Positions 1-6,704 of a stretch of 14,348 bases of DNA are shown piece by piece. The translations under genes were made by a program, and so were the position numbers. The DNA is from an uncultured Myxococcales bacterium (lineage in GTDB: Bacteria > Myxococcota_A > Polyangia > Polyangiales > Polyangiaceae). Numbering within the stretch: position 1 is the first letter of the stretch; each line of letters opens with the position of its first letter. The DNA is taken from the NCBI GenBank assembly GCA_937998045.1, contig CALKVG010000374.1, positions 1 to 14,348 on the forward strand, read 5' to 3'. The notes under the pieces were generated by a model, which saw only the letters and a program-made list of their open reading frames with translations, did no database searches and was not told the DNA's origin.

Positions 1-18
1 GTCGGGGTCGGGGTCGAG
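1..18. repeat. Short tandem repeat coding a Pro/Thr linker
   Basis: Three copies of a six-base unit (GTCGGG, GTCGGG, GTCGAG) at the window edge. Read on the minus strand they encode alternating Pro and Thr in the extracytoplasmic linker of the kinase. The array may continue outside the window. It is ordinary low-complexity coding sequence, prone to length change. Confidence 0.5.
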
Positions 19-1331
19 GGTACCGGTGCAGGCACGGACGTCGACGGGCCCGTTTCGGCCGCGCCGCGACCGAGGAGGAAGGCGCCCACGACGAGCGCGC
101 TCGCCGTCGCGACCGCGACCGTTCCAACCAGCGCGCGCCCTCGCGAAGGGCGGGAGCCGCGCGGATCCGGCGTCGGCTCGGCACGGTCTTTCTCCCAGGT
201 TTCGACCAGGCTCCGGCCGAGCCGGGGACGTGCCGTCAGCGGGCGAGTCGCGATCGTCTCGTCCTTCGATGCCGCTTGAGCTGCGGGCGCGGGTGCGTTC
301 GACGCGACCCGCCGTGTCGAGGGTCCCTGCCACGCCCCCACCTCCGCGCGAGCGGCGAACGTCTTCGTTCCGACCTGCGTCGCGGTCGGGCGAGACGGCG
401 GGCGCTGAAGCAGCGGCTTGCCCTCGCTGCCGGGCGGTGGCGGCCGCAGGCGCACGTCGCGTACGCGCGCGCCGAGTTGGCGCGCGAGGTCGCCGAGGTC
501 GACGCCCACGAGAAACTTCCGCAGCGACCGCGCCAGATCCTCGGCCTGTTGCGGTCGTGCGCCCGGATCGAGCGCCATGGCGCTCGCGACGACGTCGTCG
601 AGCGGCAAGAGGCGGATCTCGGCGTCGCTCGGCTTCGGGTGCGGCGCGCGCATCGCTGCGACGATCTCCTCGGTCGTCCGCCGCCGGAACGGCGCCTTGC
701 CCGTCCACAGCTCCATGAGCAGAACCGCCACGGCGAAGACGTCGGCCGCGGGGGTCAGCTCCTTGCCGTCCATCTGCTCGGGCGGCATGTGACCCGGCGA
801 GCCGAATACGCCGTGGCCGCTCGGCGCCGTGGCGACGGGGGCGGAGATGCCGAAGTCGATGACCTTGATCTGGCCCTCCTCGTCCACCATCACGTTGCGC
901 GGAGTCACGTCGCGGTGCACGACGTTCATCCGCCGGTGCGCGTAATCGAGGGCGCGACACACCTCCACGCCCACGTAGGCTCCCTCTTCGGGCGAGAGGC
1001 CCCTCTCTACCCCGGAGGCGCAGGCGCGCAGGAGGTCCGCCAGGCTCGCGCCCTCGACGTACTCCATCGCGAGGAAATACGTCCCAAGCTCCACGCCGAG
1101 CTCGTAGACCGGCACGATGTTCGGATGGGCGAGGGCGACGGTCGTCTTCGCTTCCTCGACGAAGCGGCGCACGAACTCCTCGTCGCACGCAAGCTCGTCG
1201 CGCACCTGCTTGACCACCAGCTTTTTCTCGAATCCCCCGGCGCCACGGAGCGTCGCCAGAACGACGCGCGCCATGCCTCCGCGCGCGAGCTCGCGCTCGA
1301 GCACGTACTTGCCGAACACTTGGGGGTACAT
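1..1331 (-). CDS. Membrane-anchored Ser/Thr protein kinase, partial (3' end outside the window)
   Basis: Eukaryote-like (Hanks-type) kinase that would phosphorylate Ser/Thr on partner proteins at the inner face of the membrane. Visible: a nucleotide loop LARGGMARV (residues 15-23), the ATP lysine K41 in VVKQV, probable helix-C glutamate E60, the catalytic loop HRDVTPRN (139-146) with D141 and N146, DFG at 159-161, and a short activation segment ending GSPGHMPPEQ (E185). The kinase domain ends near residue 275. A Pro/Arg-rich linker follows, then a hydrophobic stretch at about 397-417 that should be one membrane helix, then a Pro/Thr linker that runs off the window, so an extracytoplasmic C-terminal domain may follow. 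Only residues 1-443 are seen. The ATG at 1331 is chosen because the ATP loop begins soon after it; the upstream ATG is in another frame. No clear Shine-Dalgarno is present. Kinase identity is certain; substrate is unknown. Confidence 0.95.
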   Translation of the reverse strand, partial: MYPQVFGKYVLERELARGGMARVVLATLRGAGGFEKKLVVKQVRDELACDEEFVRRFVEEAKTTVALAHPNIVPVYELGVELGTYFLAMEYVEGASLADLLRACASGVERGLSPEEGAYVGVEVCRALDYAHRRMNVVHRDVTPRNVMVDEEGQIKVIDFGISAPVATAPSGHGVFGSPGHMPPEQMDGKELTPAADVFAVAVLLMELWTGKAPFRRRTTEEIVAAMRAPHPKPSDAEIRLLPLDDVVASAMALDPGARPQQAEDLARSLRKFLVGVDLGDLARQLGARVRDVRLRPPPPGSEGKPLLQRPPSRPTATQVGTKTFAARAEVGAWQGPSTRRVASNAPAPAAQAASKDETIATRPLTARPRLGRSLVETWEKDRAEPTPDPRGSRPSRGRALVGTVAVATASALVVGAFLLGRGAAETGPSTSVPAPVPSTPTP

Positions 1332-1338
1332 TCGCAGG

Positions 1339-3177
1339 GTGGGCCGTTGCCCCGCTTTCCATCGTAGCAAATACGCGTTCGTGCTCGCGGCGGCCGTCGG
1401 GGTGGCCGGTTCGTGCGACAGGCACGGCCAGGTTACGACGCGGACCGTCACGACGTACGTGCCCGCGGCGTGCCCGGTCGACGGCGCCGCGTACGCGGAG
1501 TACTACGCGATCGGCGACTACGAGCCCGCTGGCGCGCCCGAAACGGGGCACTTGCTGAGCGCCGTCGGAGCCGAACTGCCGGAGATGGACCCGGCGGCGC
1601 GCGAGCTGCTCGTCGTCGCCGACGAGAGCGACCGAACGTGGACCGGGCGCGCTGCCGTCGCCGGCGCCGGGGACGTGGACGTGCTCCTCCTTCCGTCGCT
1701 GGCCTCGTGCCCCCTGACGACGAACGTCGGGGCCCGCGCCGGGTCGAGACTGGCGAGCCTCGGCGGTCCGGGGGGGCGCGTGCTCGTCGTCGGAGGCAGC
1801 GGCACGTCCACGCCGCAGACGTACGTGGCGCGGCTGGACACGGGCGCGGTCGCGGTCGCGAGCCCCGACCTTCGCACACCGCGCGTCCGCGGCGCGAGCG
1901 TGACGCCGTACGGCGACGGGGCGCTCGTCGCGGGTGGCGTCGGGGACGCAAACGTCGCTCTGAATACGGCGGAGATCTTCGACACGCAGGCGAGCGGTTT
2001 CGATCAGCGCGACCCGCCGATCCTGCTCAGCGAGGCCCGGAGCGATCAGGGCGCGGTGGTCCTCGCGACCGGCGAGACGCTGCTCGTCGGCGGCGTCGGT
2101 GCCGACGGCACGACGATCCTGTCGTCGATGGAGGTCGTCGACCCGGCGACGGGCACCGTGCGCGCCGAGGGGGTCGCGAGGCTCGCGGTGGCCCGGCGCG
2201 ACGCGACCGTGCTCCGCCTGGCGTCGGGCCAGATTCTCGTGGCCGGAGGCGAGGACGCCAACGGGCCGGTCACCCGGCTCGAGTGGTTCGCCGCCGACGC
2301 GAGCGCACCGACGCGATGCGCGACGGACCTGGTCGCCGGAAGCGCGCGCTCGTTCGTCGCGCTCGAAGGCGGCGGTGCGCTGGCGGTCGTGGCGCCTCCG
2401 GCGGGCGCGCAACCTGGCTTCCAGAACGTCTGGGTCATCGACGCGGACTGCGCGGTCGAGCCGGCCGCGCCCATCCAGGGGACGCTGAGGGAGCCTGTGC
2501 TCTTCGGCGGAGCGGGGGGAGCGCCCATCCTCTGGACGGGGGACCGCTGGCTCCAGTGGTCGCCGTGGGAAGGGGCGTTCGTGGCGCTTGCCGTCCTCGA
2601 CGATGCTCCGGCGCGGGTCGGCGACGCATGGACCGCACCGGACGCCGGCCTCGCGATGTGGCTCGACGGCTCGACGTTCTCGCTCACGACGCTGCGCTTC
2701 GACGCCCGCGGTCCGTATTCGACGCTGCCCCCCTCGCTCCTCGTGACAGACGCACACGAGCTCGCGCCCGATCGCCTGCCTTCGCCCGGTGTCATCGCGT
2801 TCGACTCGGCGATCGGCGGCCTGGTCCTCGAGCCCGGAGCGAGCGCCTTCGTCACGGACCGGACGTACGCCGACGTCGCGATCGACCTGGCGTACCCCAC
2901 CGGGGAACCCGCGGTGATCGTCCTGCGCGACGCGCTCGGATCGGAGCTCGAGGTCGGCGGCATCTCCTGTCCGGCCGCCACCGCCCCGGGTGCGGCGTCC
3001 GTTCACGTCGAGAGGCACGGGACCGCCGTGAGCTGGTCGCGCGCCGGCGGCCAGGAAAGGACCTGCCCGTCGGGGGTCGCCCTGGGGGCACGCCTGTCCA
3101 TCGGCCTGCGCGGAGCGACGTCCTCCGTGCGCAGCGTCGCGAGCGACCTGCGGATCCGTCGTCTCGGCGCGCCGTAA
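1339..3177 (+). CDS. Predicted lipoprotein with Kelch-like repeats
   Basis: Predicted exported, lipid-anchored protein of 612 residues. The GTG at 1339 gives a lipoprotein signal: basic RSK, a hydrophobic run AFVLAAAVGVAG, then C26 in VAGSC. A GTG at 1381 would leave no basic N-region. At about residues 152, 197, 249 and 301 there are hydrophobic-GG strands (LVVGG, LVAGG, LLVGG, LVAGG) spaced about 50 apart, the hallmark of Kelch/galactose-oxidase-type propeller blades; some start with PR or AR motifs typical of these repeats. The last 120 residues alternate beta strands and could be a LamG or jelly-roll carbohydrate-binding fold, which is inference. No catalytic residues are recognised. It is divergent from the kinase gene with 7 bases between starts, so the two may share regulation. 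Likely role: surface binding or scaffold; ligand unknown. Confidence 0.8.
   Translation: MGRCPAFHRSKYAFVLAAAVGVAGSCDRHGQVTTRTVTTYVPAACPVDGAAYAEYYAIGDYEPAGAPETGHLLSAVGAELPEMDPAARELLVVADESDRTWTGRAAVAGAGDVDVLLLPSLASCPLTTNVGARAGSRLASLGGPGGRVLVVGGSGTSTPQTYVARLDTGAVAVASPDLRTPRVRGASVTPYGDGALVAGGVGDANVALNTAEIFDTQASGFDQRDPPILLSEARSDQGAVVLATGETLLVGGVGADGTTILSSMEVVDPATGTVRAEGVARLAVARRDATVLRLASGQILVAGGEDANGPVTRLEWFAADASAPTRCATDLVAGSARSFVALEGGGALAVVAPPAGAQPGFQNVWVIDADCAVEPAAPIQGTLREPVLFGGAGGAPILWTGDRWLQWSPWEGAFVALAVLDDAPARVGDAWTAPDAGLAMWLDGSTFSLTTLRFDARGPYSTLPPSLLVTDAHELAPDRLPSPGVIAFDSAIGGLVLEPGASAFVTDRTYADVAIDLAYPTGEPAVIVLRDALGSELEVGGISCPAATAPGAASVHVERHGTAVSWSRAGGQERTCPSGVALGARLSIGLRGATSSVRSVASDLRIRRLGAP
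1361..1369 (-). promoter_or_regulatory. Candidate extended -10 promoter of the kinase gene
   Basis: On the minus strand the sequence reads TGCTACGAT, an extended -10 (TGn followed by TACGAT, four of six matches to TATAAT). It would start transcription about 23 bases before the kinase ATG. No convincing -35 is seen, which is acceptable for an extended -10. The site lies inside the first codons of the divergent lipoprotein gene. It closely resembles the element before ald (TGCTATCGT). This is a prediction only. Confidence 0.35.
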
Positions 3178-3189
3178 GAGCCGCTTACG
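3173..3189. terminator. Small inverted repeat between convergent genes, possible bidirectional terminator
   Basis: CGTAAG and CTTACG form a perfect 6-bp stem with a 5-base loop. The stem contains the TAA stop of the Kelch-like lipoprotein gene on one arm and the complement of the pyrD stop on the other, in a gap of only 7 bases. There is no T-run on either side, so it is not a classical intrinsic terminator. Confidence 0.3.
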
Positions 3190-4273
3190 CGGGGACCCCG
3201 ACGAGCTCCGCGATCTGCTGCGCACCTTCGCGCCTTACCATCGACGCGAGCCCTCGGGCGATCCGTCCCGGAGCGCCCGGCCCGCCGTAGATGAAGCCCG
3301 TGTACATCTGCAAGAGATCGGCCCCGGCGCGGACGTATGCGATGGCGTCCTCCGCCGTCTCGATGCCGCCAACGCCGACGACCGTGACCCTCCGCCCGAG
3401 GCGGGCGCGCACCCGGCGCACGACCTCGAGCGCTCGCGCGCGGAGAGGAGGCCCGCTCAGGCCGCCCGCGCCGATCGACGCGATGCGATCGGCGCCGGTC
3501 GCGAGGCCCGGGCGCGCGATGGTCGTGTTGGTCGCCACGACTCCTGCGAGGCGAACCTCTTCGACGACGGCGAGGAGGGCTTCGATCTGTGCATCGTCCA
3601 GATCGGGCGCGATCTTCACGAGGAGGGGCCTGTCTTGCGCGCGCGCCGCGAGGGTCGAGAGGAGCGTGCGAGCGTGGCCGCCCTCCTGCATCGAGCGCAG
3701 GCCGGCGGTGTTCGGCGACGAGACGTTGACGACGACGAAGTCCGCCACGTCGCGCACGGCGTCGAGCGACGAGGTGTAGTCGGCGACGACCGCTTCCAAG
3801 TGGTCGACGGGCACCACGCGCGACTTCCCGATGGAGACGCCGACGGGGGCGCCCACCGCACCGCGCGCGCCCCGGAGACGGCGCGCGATTGCCGCGGCGC
3901 CGCCGTTCGGGAAGCCGAGGCGGTTGATGAGCGCTCGGTCCGCGGGAAGGCGGAAGAGGTTCGGTTCGGGGTTGGCGTCCTGCGGGTGGGCGGTGACCGT
4001 GCCGACCTCGACGTGGGCGAACCCGAGCGAGGCCAGCGCGCGAGGACGGCGGGCTTCCTTGTCCAGGCCGCCGGCGACGCCGAGCGGATGGGCGAACTCG
4101 AGCCCCATCGCGTGGACGATGAGGCGCTCGTCGGGGGGCGGCGCCATGACGACGCGGACGCAGGCCCGAAGCGGCGCGATGCGCTCGACCGGAGCGAGGG
4201 CCGCGAACGCGACCTCGTGTGCGGCGGCCGGCGGTAGCGCGAAGAGGAGGGGGCGGATGACCGTGCGGAACAT
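3185..4273 (-). CDS. pyrD: Dihydroorotate dehydrogenase (quinone), class 2
   Basis: Fourth step of pyrimidine synthesis: oxidises dihydroorotate to orotate with FMN and passes electrons to membrane quinone. The 362 residues fit the class 2 length. The N-terminal 40 residues (RPLLFALPPAAAHE...) match the amphipathic membrane-docking extension of this class. FMN/substrate motifs are in order: GGLDKEA (K72), GFPNGG (121-125), NVSSPNT (183-189) with the class 2 catalytic serine at S186, VKIAPDL, NTT, VGGI and YTGFIYGGP near the end. No pyrK-like subunit is nearby, as expected for the quinone-linked class. It starts 3 bases after the stop of the receiver gene on the same strand and is probably translated from the same mRNA. 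Its 3' end faces the Kelch-like lipoprotein gene across 7 bases. Confidence 0.97.
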   Translation of the reverse strand: MFRTVIRPLLFALPPAAAHEVAFAALAPVERIAPLRACVRVVMAPPPDERLIVHAMGLEFAHPLGVAGGLDKEARRPRALASLGFAHVEVGTVTAHPQDANPEPNLFRLPADRALINRLGFPNGGAAAIARRLRGARGAVGAPVGVSIGKSRVVPVDHLEAVVADYTSSLDAVRDVADFVVVNVSSPNTAGLRSMQEGGHARTLLSTLAARAQDRPLLVKIAPDLDDAQIEALLAVVEEVRLAGVVATNTTIARPGLATGADRIASIGAGGLSGPPLRARALEVVRRVRARLGRRVTVVGVGGIETAEDAIAYVRAGADLLQMYTGFIYGGPGAPGRIARGLASMVRREGAQQIAELVGVPA

Positions 4274-4276
4274 CGG

Positions 4277-4624
4277 TCAGCGGGTGAGGCGTCCGACGGT
4301 CGAGAGCAAGCGGTCGAGGTCGATGGGTTTGGCCAGGTGCTCGCTCACGCCGGGTGCGTTCATGGCCGAGACGACCACGACGGGAATACGCGAGAGCCTT
4401 TCGTCCGCCTGAAGCTGCTCGAGGACTTCCCATCCGCTCATCACGGGCATCATCAGGTCGAGAAGGACGAGGTCCGGGTGATGGTCTCCTTCAATTTGCC
4501 GCAGCGCCTGTAGCCCGTTCGCGGCGCAGGCCACGTTGTACCCCTCTTCGCGGAGCACTTCCGCTACGACGTCTCGTATCGCTTCGTCGTCGTCCACGAC
4601 GAGGACGCTCGCTCGCCCGGCCAT
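4277..4624 (-). CDS. Stand-alone response-regulator receiver protein
   Basis: Single CheY-like receiver of 115 residues with no output domain. Visible: acidic pocket D11/D12 in LVVDDDEA, phosphoacceptor D56 in LLDLMMP, switch residue S86 in VVVVSAM, and the conserved lysine K99 in LAKP. The S-to-K distance is 13 residues against about 22 in CheY, so helix 4 and its loop are shortened. The ATG at 4624 is preferred over a GTG three bases upstream because GAGG lies 5 bases before the ATG. Its stop is 3 bases from the pyrD start. The partner histidine kinase and target are not in the window; it probably acts through protein contacts. Divergent from ald. Confidence 0.92.
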   Translation of the reverse strand: MAGRASVLVVDDDEAIRDVVAEVLREEGYNVACAANGLQALRQIEGDHHPDLVLLDLMMPVMSGWEVLEQLQADERLSRIPVVVVSAMNAPGVSEHLAKPIDLDRLLSTVGRLTR

Positions 4625-4629
4625 CACTA

Positions 4630-4633
4630 CCTC
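4630..4633 (-). promoter_or_regulatory. Ribosome binding site of the receiver gene
   Basis: GAGG on the minus strand, 5 bases before the ATG at 4624 and only 2 before the alternative GTG at 4627. The spacing decides in favour of the ATG. Confidence 0.55.
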
Positions 4634-4802
4634 ACGAGTACAAACCTACTGGAGGCATTAGCAGCATGGGAGGCGGGCGCATACCGTGGCGAACCGAGCG
4701 GCACCGGTCGAGCCTGCCGCGGTAGCGCCAACGGGCGCGCGAGCGGATTGCCCGGCTCTCGCGAGATCGGCCCCGCCGCTGCGCTCGCCCGTGCGCGCCT
4801 TC

Positions 4803-4811
4803 TGCTATCGT
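4803..4811 (+). promoter_or_regulatory. Candidate extended -10 promoter of ald, suggesting a leaderless mRNA
   Basis: TGCTATCGT: TGn plus TATCGT, four of six matches to TATAAT. The hexamer ends 7 bases before the GTG start of ald, so transcription would begin at the start codon itself. No Shine-Dalgarno is visible before that GTG, which agrees with a leaderless transcript. No good -35 is seen. The rest of the 194-base gap between the receiver and ald shows no gene or clear operator. Confidence 0.4.
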
Positions 4812-4818
4812 TTGCGCC

Positions 4819-5931
4819 GTGATTATCGGAGTACCCAAAGAGATCAAAACGCGGGAGTACCGCGTCGGGATGACGCCTGCGGGCGTTCGTAGCTTGACCT
4901 CGCGCGGGCACAAGGTGCTGGTCGAGCGATCGGCTGGCGAGGGCAGCGGTATCAGGGACAGCGAGTACGCCGCTCAGGGCGCCACGCTCGTCGCGACCGC
5001 CGCGGACGCGTGGAGCGGCGAGTTGGTCGTGAAGGTGAAGGAGCCGCAGCCGAGCGAGTTCGGATTCTTCCGGAAGGACCTCGTCCTCTATACGTACCTT
5101 CACCTGGCAGCCGAGGCCGAGCTGACGAAGAAGCTAGCGCAATCGGGGGTCTCTAGCCTGGCCTACGAGACGATCCAGGTCGAGGACGGAAGCCTGCCGC
5201 TGCTCAAGCCGATGAGCGAGGTGGCCGGTCGCATGGCCGTGCAAGTTGGGGCTACCTGCCTCGAGAAAGAACGCGGCGGCAAGGGCGTCCTCTTGGGCGG
5301 GGTGCCCGGCACGCGGCGCGGGCGCGTCGTCATCCTCGGCGGCGGCGTGGTCGGCAGGAACGCGGCGACGATCGCCGTGGGCGTCGGGGCGCAGGTCACG
5401 GTGCTCGACGTGCGCGCCGATACCATGGCGTACCTCGAGGACGTCTTCGGCGGCGCGATCGAGACGCTCTACTCGAACCCCATCAACATCGAGGAGACCA
5501 TCGTGCGCGCCGACCTGGTCGTGGGCGCGGTGCTCGTCGCCGGTGCCGCGGCGCCGAAGCTCGTGAGCCGCGAGCTCGTGAGCAAGATGACGAAAGGCAG
5601 CGTCATCGTCGACGTGGCCGTGGATCAAGGCGGCTGCATCGAGACGTGCCGCCCGACGACGCACGATAACCCCACCTACGAGGTGGACGGCGTGGTGCAC
5701 TACTGCGTCGCGAACATGCCGGGAGCCGTCCCGCACACGAGCACCTGGGCGCTCACGAACACCACGATCGCGTACGCGGTGAAGGTCGCCGACCAGGGTC
5801 TGGTGGCCGCCGCGCGCACCGACCACGCGCTCCGGTTGGGCCTGAATACCTACCGCGGCCACGTCACGTACGAGCCCGTGGCCGACGCGCACAAGCTCGA
5901 GTTCGTCCCGGTGCAAAAGCTCTTGGGCTGA
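4819..5931 (+). CDS. ald: Alanine dehydrogenase
   Basis: Interconverts L-alanine and pyruvate plus ammonium with NAD (EC 1.4.1.1), in the cytoplasm, feeding alanine carbon and nitrogen into central metabolism. At 370 residues it has the usual length and is colinear with known Ald proteins. Catalytic and substrate residues can be placed by motif: R15 in EYRVGMTP, K74 in VKVKEP, H95 in YLHLA, and D269 in VDVAVDQGG. The NAD fold shows ILGGGVVGRNAA (172-183) and the ribose-binding aspartate D197 in VLDV. PMSEVAGR and CVANMPGAVPHTST are family signatures. The GTG at 4819 is the start that aligns with the family N-terminus (IIGVPKEIK). First gene of a probable three-gene operon: the HAD gene follows after 10 bases. 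Alternative (PntA- or saccharopine-type) assignments do not fit the motifs. Confidence 0.97.
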   Translation: MIIGVPKEIKTREYRVGMTPAGVRSLTSRGHKVLVERSAGEGSGIRDSEYAAQGATLVATAADAWSGELVVKVKEPQPSEFGFFRKDLVLYTYLHLAAEAELTKKLAQSGVSSLAYETIQVEDGSLPLLKPMSEVAGRMAVQVGATCLEKERGGKGVLLGGVPGTRRGRVVILGGGVVGRNAATIAVGVGAQVTVLDVRADTMAYLEDVFGGAIETLYSNPINIEETIVRADLVVGAVLVAGAAAPKLVSRELVSKMTKGSVIVDVAVDQGGCIETCRPTTHDNPTYEVDGVVHYCVANMPGAVPHTSTWALTNTTIAYAVKVADQGLVAAARTDHALRLGLNTYRGHVTYEPVADAHKLEFVPVQKLLG

Positions 5932-5941
5932 AGGCGGCGCG

Positions 5942-6685
5942 ATGAGCGAGGCACCGTGGGCCGCGCTCGTGCGCGATGTCGATCTCCTCTGCCTGGACGC
6001 AGGGAACACCGTCATCTTCCTGGATCACGCCCGCCTCTCGGCTTCGTGCGCGCCGCTGGGCTTTCGCGTGGACGCGCAGGCGCTCGTGCGCGCCGAGGGC
6101 GAAACGAAGATCGCGCTCGAGCGCGGCGAGGAGCTCACGGCGGGGTGGTCGCAAGCTCACGACGCGGCCGCGGTCGGCTGGGGGAAGACCGTGGGGACGA
6201 TGCTGGTGCGCGCCGGCCTGTCGTCCGGGCGCGTGCCCGAGCTGCTCGACGCGCTGTGGCCCGAGCACTGCGCGCACAATTTCTGGTGCCGGGTGCCCGA
6301 AGGCCTCGTGCACGCGCTCGCGCTGGCGCGCGCCGCCGGGGTCCGTGTCGCCGTCGTGAGCAACTCCGAGGGGGTCCTCGCGGCCTTCTTCGATCGCATC
6401 GCCATCGGCGCGGCGTTCGATCTGGTGGTGGACAGCGGCGTCGTCGGCTTCGAGAAGCCGGATCCGCGGATCTTTCGCGTGGCGCTCGACCGCTTCGGTA
6501 TCGGTCCGGAGCGGGCCTTGCACCTCGGTGACAACTTCTCGACCGACGTCCTGGGCGCGCGCGCCGCGGGCATTCGCGTCGCGCTCGTCGACCCTTTCGG
6601 GCACCTGGAGGGGCGTCACCCGGACGTGCCGCGTGTCCCCGGCGCGGCCGAGGTCGCGCGAGCGCTCGCCGCGCGAGCTCGCTGA
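5942..6685 (+). CDS. HAD-superfamily hydrolase-like protein
   Basis: Cytoplasmic protein of 247 residues with the HAD motif order. Motif I is CLDAGNTV with nucleophile D19, motif II is VVSNSEG (S140), motif III lysine K172 lies in EKPDP, and motif IV is LGDNFSTD (D197, D202). Residues between about 25 and 125 form a helical type-1 cap. The aspartate normally two places after the nucleophile, the acid/base of phosphatases, is glycine here (DAGNT), so plain phosphatase activity is uncertain. An AAGG motif overlaps the ald stop region and sits 7 bases before the ATG, supporting this start and translation with ald. The dehydrogenase gene follows after 19 bases. The substrate is unknown; many such proteins act on small phosphorylated metabolites or haloacids. 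Confidence 0.88.
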   Translation: MSEAPWAALVRDVDLLCLDAGNTVIFLDHARLSASCAPLGFRVDAQALVRAEGETKIALERGEELTAGWSQAHDAAAVGWGKTVGTMLVRAGLSSGRVPELLDALWPEHCAHNFWCRVPEGLVHALALARAAGVRVAVVSNSEGVLAAFFDRIAIGAAFDLVVDSGVVGFEKPDPRIFRVALDRFGIGPERALHLGDNFSTDVLGARAAGIRVALVDPFGHLEGRHPDVPRVPGAAEVARALAARAR

Positions 6686-6704
6686 GCCTACTCTCGCCCT
6701 CACG

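Noticed and set aside
276..1367. Plus-strand open frame of 363 codons over the kinase
   Set aside because: The minus strand encodes a full kinase core with HRD and DFG; the plus frame has only compositional Arg/His-rich sequence.
4686..4892. Small open frame between the receiver gene and ald
   Set aside because: It overlaps ald out of frame, has no ribosome site and no similarity to a known small protein.
6528..6704. N-terminal extension of the LeuB-like dehydrogenase
   Set aside because: It overlaps the end of the HAD gene and precedes the conserved first strand of the family, which begins just after the ATG at 6705.
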